Shown here: positions 6,886 to 13,265 of the stretch, piece by piece
Layout of the letters: each line of letters starts with the position of its first letter
How positions within the stretch are numbered: the stretch's first letter is position 1
Source: Candidatus Poribacteria bacterium
Lineage (GTDB): Bacteria > Poribacteria > WGA-4E > UBA9662
NCBI GenBank assembly: GCA_002699335.1
Contig: PACG01000131.1
Span: 24,306-38,546, forward strand
Direction: 5' to 3'
Length of the DNA: 14,241 nt
Notes under the pieces: model-generated
Told to the model about the DNA's origin: nothing
Databases searched by the model: none
What the model saw: the letters and a program-made list of their open reading frames with translations, nothing else
Translations under genes and position numbers: made by a program

Positions 6886-8199
6886 ATGAGAAAACAGATG
6901 AAACAGACAACGTTAATTTTATTTACGGTAATCGGATTCGGGTTTTTCGGATGTAGCAACCAACAGTACACAGACCCAAAAATGGGGATGACCGTTCAGA
7001 AACTGGATAGTGATCTCGAAAATCGTTGGGCCACCAGTGGTGTAGTGGTAAAGAAGGTCGAGAACGGAAAAAAGGCTCAGAAAGCCGGGCTCCAAACCGG
7101 ATCACTGGTTTCCCATATTACGGGTGAAATTCCGCTCAAAGCCAGACGAAACTTTAACCGCATTGTTACTCAGGCGATGGAGGATGATAATACAGCGATC
7201 TTAAAACTATCCGATGGCAGACAGGCAATAATATCGATTCGACGGCGAGGTGACAGTATTGGTCTCAAAGTCAAAGGCGACCAGATCAGTGAAGTTACAT
7301 CGGGTTCTCCTGCCGACCAGGCGGGACTCAATAAAGGGCAGACTGTTACTAGTGTTATTGATGAACGAAACATCACTTCGATCAAAGATTACAAGAAAGC
7401 GATTAAAGATTTTTCTAAGCACCAACAACCAATCACGTTCCGGGCGATAGAATTAAGTGGGGTTAAAATCGCAGCTGTTAAAGCCCTCGGCCGTTTAGCC
7501 GACGAGGAAGGTTTTAACCAGTTGATTGAACTCATTCAGGGTTCAGTGGAAATCTTGAGAGAACCTGCCACCACAGCATTAAAGGAATTGGTATTGGAGG
7601 CACAAAAAGGGAAATCGACAGATCTGAGACAGAAAATCAATGGTGGACAGGTCGAAGCCCTAGCTAAAAAATATATGCAACGAGAAAATGAGTCCAACCC
7701 AGAAATTCGGCGAAGTTATTTGTCGATTTTGGGTGTACTTCAACCTGCTTCGGCTATCCAAGGCCTAATTGAGGTCGTTCAAGATGAAGCAGAGCAACCT
7801 GGAATCCGGTTTAAGGCGGGCTCTACACTCAGTCAAATCGGAAGAGAAGCGGTAGATTCACTCATCGCTGCCTACCAGACGGGTAATCTCAGCGTCAAGG
7901 ATATTACCGCATCTGCACTGGGCGCCATTGGTAGTGACAAGGCTAGAAAGATGTTGATCAGTGCTCTTAAAGCTGAACAGAACCCGACCATTCAACTGAC
8001 GTTAGCTGATGCTGTTGCCAGGTTCAAAGATGCAGATTCTAGACGTGCGCTGGCTAATCTCCGATCAGGTTTACAAGAGAACAGCGGCTTACGAATGTTT
8101 TTGGATGAACTGCTTAGTTCCTCGACTGTGGTCGAGGACGTGGATAAGGGGACGGTTAAACCAGAATTGGGTAACGCAGATGATTTTGATACGCTATAA
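6886..8199 (+). CDS. Predicted lipoprotein with two PDZ domains and HEAT repeats
   Basis: From the ATG at 6886 the product is 437 residues, beginning MRKQMK, then a hydrophobic stretch and the lipobox-like FFGC (C23). An ATG at 6856 would put ten residues before the basic n-region, and 6898 is also possible; none has a strong Shine-Dalgarno site. Residues about 30-105 form one PDZ-like domain (GVVVKKVENGKKAQKAGLQ) and about 108-185 a second (IGLKVKGDQISEVTSGSPA, then DQAGLNKGQTVTSV). Residues about 190-400 are HEAT-like helices, for example KIAAVKALGRLADEEGFNQL and QPGIRFKAGSTLSQIGREAV. No protease domain is attached, so unlike HtrA or Ctp proteins it should bind rather than cleave. It probably acts with the upstream HEAT lipoprotein in the periplasm, for example as an envelope scaffold or adaptor. 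That role is inferred only from domains and gene order. Confidence 0.8.
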   Translation: MRKQMKQTTLILFTVIGFGFFGCSNQQYTDPKMGMTVQKLDSDLENRWATSGVVVKKVENGKKAQKAGLQTGSLVSHITGEIPLKARRNFNRIVTQAMEDDNTAILKLSDGRQAIISIRRRGDSIGLKVKGDQISEVTSGSPADQAGLNKGQTVTSVIDERNITSIKDYKKAIKDFSKHQQPITFRAIELSGVKIAAVKALGRLADEEGFNQLIELIQGSVEILREPATTALKELVLEAQKGKSTDLRQKINGGQVEALAKKYMQRENESNPEIRRSYLSILGVLQPASAIQGLIEVVQDEAEQPGIRFKAGSTLSQIGREAVDSLIAAYQTGNLSVKDITASALGAIGSDKARKMLISALKAEQNPTIQLTLADAVARFKDADSRRALANLRSGLQENSGLRMFLDELLSSSTVVEDVDKGTVKPELGNADDFDTL

Positions 8200-8265
8200 C
8201 GCGGGTAGCCCTTCATAATTCATAGCTTTAAGGGTATCTAAGTCCTCGGAATTATCCGATTGATA

Positions 8266-8284
8266 GGGATCTCTGGTCCTTTTT
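8266..8284 (+). terminator. Weak intrinsic terminator after the lipoprotein pair
   Basis: GGGATC (8266-8271), a TCT loop, then GGTCCT (8275-8280) can form a six-pair stem with two G-U pairs, running into TTTTT (8280-8284) and then G. The stem is short and the loop small, so termination may be partial. It lies upstream of the next gene's preferred ATG at 8322 and would sit at the very start of an alternative TTG start (8283), which argues against that start. Confidence 0.4.
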
Positions 8285-8321
8285 GACCGTATTACTGAAC
8301 CCGAGTCACCGAGATCAACAG

Positions 8322-9608
8322 ATGACAATTCAAAAAGCAGAGACGTTACCTATAGCGTCTCTACCGAAAATCGTCGACGATGTTGTCCAGTCACAAGAAA
8401 TTATCGATATTCATACCCACCTTTTTGCACCTGCATTTGGTAATTTACTCCTCTGGGGAATTGACGAGTTATTAACCTATCATTACCTGATTGCAGAGAC
8501 ATTCCGTAAGTCTTCAGTCACCTACGATCAGTTTTGGTCGAAGCCCAAATCGGAGCAAGCGGATCTAATCTGGCAGACGCTATTCATCGATAATTCCCCG
8601 CTTAGCGAAGCTTGTCGCGGCGTCATCACAACCTTAAAAATGCTGGGCTTAGATCTGTCTTCACGCAATCTGCAAAGCTACCGAGACTATTTTGACGACT
8701 TATCGGTAGACGATTTTGTAAATCAATCTTTTCGATTAGCGAATGTCAAGTCGGTGGTCATGACGAATGATCCATTTGATCCTGTTGAACGCGAGGTTTG
8801 GCAGACCTATCAGGCTGACGATGACCGTTTTTTAGCGGCTTTGCGGATTGATCCTCTGTTAAACGACTACGGTAATACGGGAATTGAAACGCTCCAGACA
8901 TTGGGTTATGATGCTGATGGTGCTTTTACCCATTCGGAACATAGACAGGGCCTTTCAAAACAGACAAGCCGTCAAGTATGCCAATTTTTGTCAGATTGGA
9001 TTGAGCGGATACACCCCAAATATATGGCGGTCTCTTTACCGCCTACCTTCCGTTACCCAGAAGACTCTATTAGAGGTCAGATAATCCAAGAATGCATCTT
9101 GCCGATTTCTCGCCAATATAACCTTCCGTGGGCCCTGATGATTGGCGTAACGCGTACGGTCAACCCCCAACTCCGCTTAGCTGGCGATGGTGTCGGCAAG
9201 GCGGATTTGACCTGCTTGGAAAACCTGTTAAGGGAAAATCCGAATAATAAATTCCTAACTACTGTACTATCGCGTGAAAATCAACATGAGCTATGTGTCC
9301 TGGCCAGAAAGTTTCCCAATTTGATGATCTTTGGCTGCTGGTGGTTTGTCAATAATCCTAGCATCATTCAGGAAATAACACAGGAGCGGCTTGAACTGCT
9401 CGGTCTGAGCACGATTCCCCAACACTCCGACGCTCGAATTATGGACCAACTCATTTACAAATGGGCCCATTCCCGGCAAATTATTAGTAGTGTTTTAACT
9501 GAGAAATATAAAGATCTGATTAACTCAGGTTGGGAACTGACCCGATTAGAGATCGAACGTGACGTTGCGGCCCTATTGAGCGAAAATTTCACCACTTTCC
9601 TTGAGTAA
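8322..9608 (+). CDS. Divergent uronate-isomerase-family (UxaC-like) amidohydrolase-fold protein
   Basis: This is a 428-residue protein of about the family's usual length (415-470). It has the amidohydrolase HxH metal motif in IIDIHTH (H31, H33), then LLTYHYLIAE (50-59), which matches the uronate-isomerase region with a conserved His-Tyr. VVMTNDPFDP (145-154) corresponds to the family's TDDP segment with N for the first D. LRIDP (174-178), GCWWF (338-342) and SDAR (369-372) match the family's RPD, WWF and DSR motifs. The family isomerises glucuronate to fructuronate, or galacturonate to tagaturonate, in hexuronate degradation. The family LHxGA strand reads ALMIGV here (271-276), so the usual His is Met, and the substrate may differ. 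No other hexuronate genes (uxaB, uxuA, kdgK) are nearby. The ATG at 8322 is preferred to a TTG at 8283. The gene appears to be transcribed alone. Confidence 0.8.
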   Translation: MTIQKAETLPIASLPKIVDDVVQSQEIIDIHTHLFAPAFGNLLLWGIDELLTYHYLIAETFRKSSVTYDQFWSKPKSEQADLIWQTLFIDNSPLSEACRGVITTLKMLGLDLSSRNLQSYRDYFDDLSVDDFVNQSFRLANVKSVVMTNDPFDPVEREVWQTYQADDDRFLAALRIDPLLNDYGNTGIETLQTLGYDADGAFTHSEHRQGLSKQTSRQVCQFLSDWIERIHPKYMAVSLPPTFRYPEDSIRGQIIQECILPISRQYNLPWALMIGVTRTVNPQLRLAGDGVGKADLTCLENLLRENPNNKFLTTVLSRENQHELCVLARKFPNLMIFGCWWFVNNPSIIQEITQERLELLGLSTIPQHSDARIMDQLIYKWAHSRQIISSVLTEKYKDLINSGWELTRLEIERDVAALLSENFTTFLE

Positions 9609-9673
9609 TTGATCGACCATACAAACAGAGCAAAGGATATAACCAGTTGTCAGTTAATTCATTTCCCCAAACA

Positions 9674-9701
9674 CTGACTACTAATCGCTGGCCTTTATAT
9701 T
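9674..9701 (+). promoter_or_regulatory. Possible promoter of the rph-rdgB unit
   Basis: CTGACT (9674-9679), a 16-bp spacer and TATATT (9696-9701), matching 4 of 6 and 5 of 6 consensus bases. A start near 9708 would leave a leader of about 70 nt that contains the dyad at 9746-9758. Confidence 0.35.
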
Positions 9702-9745
9702 AATCAACAGCAAATTAACAAACGTTAAAACCCTAAAGGAACCGG

Positions 9746-9758
9746 TGTACGGTGTACA
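9746..9758 (+). repeat. 13-bp inverted repeat and GGTGTAC tandem in the rph leader
   Basis: TGTAC, GGT, GTACA is a perfect 5-bp inverted repeat with a 3-bp centre. The same bases also contain GGTGTAC twice in tandem (9744-9757). It lies 19 bp before the rph ATG and could be an operator or a chance motif. Confidence 0.35.
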
Positions 9759-9777
9759 TTGGTAGGCAAGCTTGACC

Positions 9778-10536
9778 ATGGCACGAATTGACGGTAGAAA
9801 ACCGGATCAGATGCGTCCGGTAAGTATTAAACGCAACTATATTACCCACCCAGAAGGATCTGTTCTAATTACTATTGGTGAAACTAAGGTAATCTGCACC
9901 GCCTCGATAGAAAATAGCCAACCCCGTTTTATGAAAGAGCAAAATATACGAAATCAAGGTTGGGTGACAGCTGAATATTCGATGCTTCCTCGTTCAACAT
10001 CCGAGCGAATGCGACGAGAAGTCACCACGGGTCGAGTTGGTGGCAGGACACAAGAGATTCAGCGATTGATTGGTCGAAGTCTAAGAGCGATTACAGATCG
10101 CGGATTACTTGGTGAAAGGACCATCTGGATCGATTGCGATGTGATTCAGGCCGATGGAGGTACGCGGACAGCATCTATTACTGGTGCCTTTATTGCCCTG
10201 TGGGACGCCTGTCAGTGGTTACTCGACCGAAGGAGGATTAAAGAATTGCCCCTTATTGATAATATCGCGGCTACCAGTGTTGGTATTATCGATGGAGCGT
10301 CAATGCTCGACCTGTGTTATCAGGAAGATTCAACTGCTGACGTCGATATGAATATCGTAATGACCGGTAATGGTAAATTTGTGGAAGTTCAAGGTACTGC
10401 GGAGGAAGAGCCATTTTCCAGAAAGGAACTGGACCAACTATTAGAACTCGGAGAAAAGGGCGTTCAAGATCTAGTTCGTTTGCAAAACCAGCTTATTATT
10501 GGCAAATTGGATGAAATTAACTCTAGCGACGCGTAA
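9778..10536 (+). CDS. rph: Ribonuclease PH
   Basis: RNase PH trims the 3' ends of tRNA precursors by phosphorolysis, releasing nucleoside diphosphates; it acts in the cytoplasm as a hexamer. The 252-residue product spans the whole family: [15 protein letters not shown] (3-17), [14 protein letters not shown] (61-74), [15 protein letters not shown] (89-103), [14 protein letters not shown] (124-137), ATSVGI with [11 protein letters not shown] (175-185), and [12 protein letters not shown] (202-213). R90 and the GGTRT loop fit the phosphate site, and D178 and D184 fit the conserved acidic pair. The ATG at 9778 gives the canonical short N-terminus; a TTG at 9772 would add two residues. Its 3' end overlaps the rdgB start by 26 bp, so the two are almost certainly co-transcribed, an arrangement seen in many bacteria. 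Confidence 0.97.
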   Translation: MARIDGRKPDQMRPVSIKRNYITHPEGSVLITIGETKVICTASIENSQPRFMKEQNIRNQGWVTAEYSMLPRSTSERMRREVTTGRVGGRTQEIQRLIGRSLRAITDRGLLGERTIWIDCDVIQADGGTRTASITGAFIALWDACQWLLDRRRIKELPLIDNIAATSVGIIDGASMLDLCYQEDSTADVDMNIVMTGNGKFVEVQGTAEEEPFSRKELDQLLELGEKGVQDLVRLQNQLIIGKLDEINSSDA

Positions 10537-11104
10537 CCCAAAAAAGATCGAGGAAATTCGAAGCATTTTGGGACACCAATTTGAAGTGACCGGTATGGAT
10601 GCCATCTCTGCATCTTCAGATTTGGAACTGATTGAAGACTGCCAAACTTTTGCCGGCAATGCAATCCTTAAAGCGGTGTCCGTGGCAAAAGCTACTCAGC
10701 AACTGGCCTTAGCTGATGATTCAGGGTTAGTGGTCGACGCCCTAGATGGAGCCCCTGGAGTGCATTCAGCTCGATATGCAGGGGAGAATACAACTGATGA
10801 GGTACGGAATCAAAAGTTGCTCCATGCACTAAAAGACATTCCCTATTCCCAACGGACAGCGCGTTTTCAATGTGCCATCGCCATGGCTGACAAAGAGGGA
10901 AAAATCGAAGTGGTGGAGGGGGTCTGCCAGGGGGAGATCGCTCATCAACCAAAGGGTGATCAAGGCTTTGGTTACGATCCCGTCTTTGTTCCGGATGGAT
11001 ATCAACAAACCTTTGCCCAATTAGGCGCGACTGTTAAAAATCGGATTAGTCATCGGCGGCGAGCATTAGCGCTAGCTGCCAAAGTGGTTCAAAATTGGAT
11101 TTAG
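10511..11104 (+). CDS. rdgB: RdgB/HAM1-family XTP/dITP pyrophosphatase
   Basis: This enzyme hydrolyses non-canonical purine nucleoside triphosphates (dITP, XTP, ITP) to monophosphate and pyrophosphate, keeping deaminated bases out of DNA and RNA. The 197-residue product has [10 protein letters not shown] (7-16), [10 protein letters not shown] (47-56), [11 protein letters not shown] (68-78), GVHSARYAG (83-91), GFGYDPVF (152-159) and ISHRRRAL (179-186), all family signatures, including the conserved DDSG and SHR residues. The ATG at 10511 starts the protein at [10 protein letters not shown], as usual; a TTG at 10499 is less likely. It has no good Shine-Dalgarno site and begins inside rph, so translation probably depends on ribosomes coming off rph. 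The following lipoprotein gene begins 24 bp after its stop and may belong to the same transcript. Confidence 0.96.
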   Translation: MKLTLATRNPKKIEEIRSILGHQFEVTGMDAISASSDLELIEDCQTFAGNAILKAVSVAKATQQLALADDSGLVVDALDGAPGVHSARYAGENTTDEVRNQKLLHALKDIPYSQRTARFQCAIAMADKEGKIEVVEGVCQGEIAHQPKGDQGFGYDPVFVPDGYQQTFAQLGATVKNRISHRRRALALAAKVVQNWI

Positions 11105-11127
11105 CATAAACAGACGGATACCCGATA

Positions 11128-12378
11128 GTGGATAGTGAAGCGACTTGGTCTCAACCTTCAACTCAATTATATCGGAGTACACTGACTAGAAGGTGGCCAG
11201 CCTTCGGTTGGATTATATTTTCACTATATAGATACTATCCCTGGTTCAACAAATGTTTATTGGCATTGCTACTCTATTGCCTGAGTTTCTATCTTGGTTG
11301 TAGTCAAGAAGAAACCAATAACCAACCAGTGATAGATCGGTTTATTGTGCCGACTGAGGTTTCGGTTGGGGCTAAGGTAGACCTGCACATCATCGCTCGC
11401 GATCTGGAAGGCGATTCACTGACCTACGCCTGGTCAGCGACCGGTGGTCAGATGGAGAATGCAGTTTCTCGAACTGTTTCCTGGACGGCTCCTGACAAGG
11501 CGGGCCCCTTTACAGTAACAGTCTACATAAGTGACGGCGTTTCTGTGCCTATTGCTCGAACCAAGCAGATTCAAGTCAAAGCTCCTAATGTTCCGCCTGA
11601 AATTACAGATCTGGTACTCCCTCAAAATATCGTCGCCACGGAGGTTATTAAGTTATTCGTCGTTGCAACAGATCCCGATAATGATCCACTGACTTATGCC
11701 TGGACGGTTGATGGCGAGACAATTTCAGAAGCCTCCAAGGCCAAAATCGATTGGGAAGTTCCAACAGAACTAGGTCAAGTAACGATTCAAGTGACGGTTT
11801 CGGATCAGATTAACCCACCAGTACAATCTTCAAAGATGGTGACAATTGTACGGGCCTCAACGATTGTACCGGGCCAGAAAGCCGACGCGATTGCGCTTGG
11901 TGACCCTTTTCAGAAAACACAGCAGATCTATGGACAACCCAGTATTTTCGAGCAGGTGGATGATCTGATCTTCTTCGCTTTCTGGAAGCCAGATCTAGGG
12001 GTTTCCGGCTTTATTGACGGGGAGGAAAAAACGGTTGTCGCCGCTTTTATTCAAGCTCCCAATATGGCTGAAACTGAAGCTGGTAACGGTGTCAATAGTC
12101 CTCTGGTTAGTGTTGAGGAAGAGTTTGGTCCGGTGGAAGATATTCGGGATAACCTGGAACATTGGTACTGGACACGTGGTATTGAGTTTGACATTCGGGA
12201 TCAGCACGTTGAACAAATTTTCGTTTTCTGGCCAGTTTTGGAACGACTACCGGCCGCCCCCGCAAAAGCTCATAACACAGATCGCACCGGCCGACGCTCG
12301 TCAGCAACACCACCGATCTCCGATCAAGTTGGGGAGATGCTTTACTACCAGCAGATCAGAGGAAACTACCGACGCTAG
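11128..12378 (+). CDS. Predicted lipoprotein with two PKD/Ig-like domains and a duplicated C-terminal module
   Basis: A 416-residue product if it starts at the GTG at 11128; the start is uncertain because no in-frame ATG precedes the mature region and no strong ribosome site is seen. A hydrophobic segment (about 42-57) ends in YLGC (C58), a tolerable lipobox followed by SQEE. Two PKD/cadherin-like repeats follow, each with the D-x-D-x-L-T-Y-A-W signature: EGDSLTYAWSATGG (about 94-107) and DPDNDPLTYAWTVDG (about 187-201). Residues about 250-355 contain two related halves: IYGQP to FWKPDLGVSGF to TVVAAFI, and EFGPV to YWTRGIEF to VEQIFVF. The last 50 residues are Pro/Ala/Ser-rich and low in complexity. 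Such proteins usually bind carbohydrate or protein outside the inner membrane. The function is unknown and its link to rph-rdgB is positional. Confidence 0.75.
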   Translation: MDSEATWSQPSTQLYRSTLTRRWPAFGWIIFSLYRYYPWFNKCLLALLLYCLSFYLGCSQEETNNQPVIDRFIVPTEVSVGAKVDLHIIARDLEGDSLTYAWSATGGQMENAVSRTVSWTAPDKAGPFTVTVYISDGVSVPIARTKQIQVKAPNVPPEITDLVLPQNIVATEVIKLFVVATDPDNDPLTYAWTVDGETISEASKAKIDWEVPTELGQVTIQVTVSDQINPPVQSSKMVTIVRASTIVPGQKADAIALGDPFQKTQQIYGQPSIFEQVDDLIFFAFWKPDLGVSGFIDGEEKTVVAAFIQAPNMAETEAGNGVNSPLVSVEEEFGPVEDIRDNLEHWYWTRGIEFDIRDQHVEQIFVFWPVLERLPAAPAKAHNTDRTGRRSSATPPISDQVGEMLYYQQIRGNYRR

Positions 12379-12436
12379 GCATAGAGCTCCTGTGATTCAG
12401 GTGTATTGTACTCCTCAATTCCACCAATTATAATTA

Positions 12437-12561
12437 GGCCTGTCTGGCATCAGACGGGTATGAGCGAAAGGCCCTTCGAGTCTCGGTTGCGACATGTCGA
12501 AGGATTGGGACAAAGAAGCACCCGCTAGGTCGATGTTAAACATACGGTTCGCGTAACTGTA
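12437..12561 (+). other. Hairpin-rich leader upstream of the comEA-like pseudogene
   Basis: This stretch has no recognisable gene on either strand but several inverted repeats. GTCTG 12442-12446 pairs with CAGAC 12451-12455, optionally enclosed by GGCC 12437-12440 with GGCC 12470-12473. CCTTCGA 12473-12479 pairs with TCGAAGG 12497-12503, with an inner GTC/GAC. TACGGTT 12543-12549 pairs with AACTGTA 12555-12561 (one G-U), directly abutting the ATG at 12562. None carries a T-run, so they are not ordinary terminators. I do not recognise a known riboswitch consensus. Bases 12379-12436 show nothing further. Confidence 0.35.
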
Positions 12562-13201
12562 ATGTTAGAAGTTCACCATCGCAACATCGTCGTTCTATTG
12601 ATCATTGCGATCTTATTGGGAAGCGGGTTCTGGATGCTGAAACGGTTTCATCGATCAACAATCATCGCCACCTTAATTTTTGGCCCGCCTGATTTATTGT
12701 GGGCCAACCCACAATAACACAGCAGTCAGACCTAGTGCAAATGCAAGTACTGGCATCATCCTATCGCCAGATCACAGCTCATATTATCGGAGTTGTTAAG
12801 CGACCTGATGTCTACCGTCTTCCATTTCCAACCGACTTAAACGATTTTGTTTCTGCTGCTGGTCGGTTCACTGACCAGGCCAACCTCAACGGTCTTAATT
12901 TAGCCCAAATTGTATACATGGTGATCAGATCGTAATTCCCTAGGACGCAGAATACCAATTCAGGTGCTCAAACCGGTTTCCAACCATCGATGTATCTTGG
13001 TCAAGCTGAACAAATCAACATTAATGCCTACCTCTCGTCGAATTACAACGGCTCCCCGGCATTGGACCAGCAATGGCCCGGCGAATCACTACCTTTCGTC
13101 AAACGAACGGGAACTTTGAAACCATCGAAGATTTAACCAAAATCAAGGGGATTGGGTCGAAAACTCTAGCTAGGATTCGACACCAGGTTCGAATTAAATA
13201 A
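12562..13201 (+). pseudogene. comEA: comEA-like DNA-uptake protein gene, broken by four frameshifts
   Basis: ComEA is a membrane-anchored, periplasmic DNA-binding protein of natural transformation. Read across frames, all its parts are here. Frame from the ATG at 12562 to about 12711: MLEVHHRN, then the hydrophobic anchor IVVLLIIAILLGSGFW, ending in LLWANP. Frame of about 12708-12917: the SLBB domain, with HIIGVVKRPDVYRLP, FVSAAGRFTDQA and LAQIVY. Frame of 12920-12940: GDQIVIP, the normal end of SLBB. Frame of 12939-13028: a polar linker, then EQININA. Frame of about 13031-13201: PLVELQRLPGIGPAMARRI and IEDLTKIKGIGSKTLARIR, a paired helix-hairpin-helix domain, stopping at TAA 13199-13201. The joins imply one-base losses near 12708, 12917 and 13029 and one extra C in CCC 12938-12940. 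The whole product would be about 210 residues, normal for ComEA. It is either a decayed gene or a locally mis-sequenced one. The SLBB turn has Pro-Asp where Pro-Gly is usual. Confidence 0.85.
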
Positions 13202-13265
13202 TCCCGTCTATTTAGGGGTCGAAAACCGCCTACCAACCACATTATAAGTGCAGACTATATCGATT

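Noticed and set aside
12014..12433. 139-codon frame overlapping the end of the PKD lipoprotein gene
   Set aside because: Its composition is not protein-like, and the overlapping frame keeps a coherent duplicated domain. A frameshift extension of the lipoprotein was considered but neither tail looks clearly better.
12437..12561. c-di-GMP riboswitch, 5S or 6S RNA, or group II intron remnant
   Set aside because: Compared by eye with the conserved cores of these RNAs, none matched; only the hairpins are reported.
12699..12935. Stand-alone 78-residue small protein starting at GTG 12699
   Set aside because: It is the SLBB part of ComEA; the anchor upstream and the HhH domain downstream continue in other frames.
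12908..12945. Programmed ribosomal frameshifting in comEA
   Set aside because: There are four separate shifts, including one around 12708 and one around 13029, with no slippery heptamer at each; decay or sequencing error is simpler.
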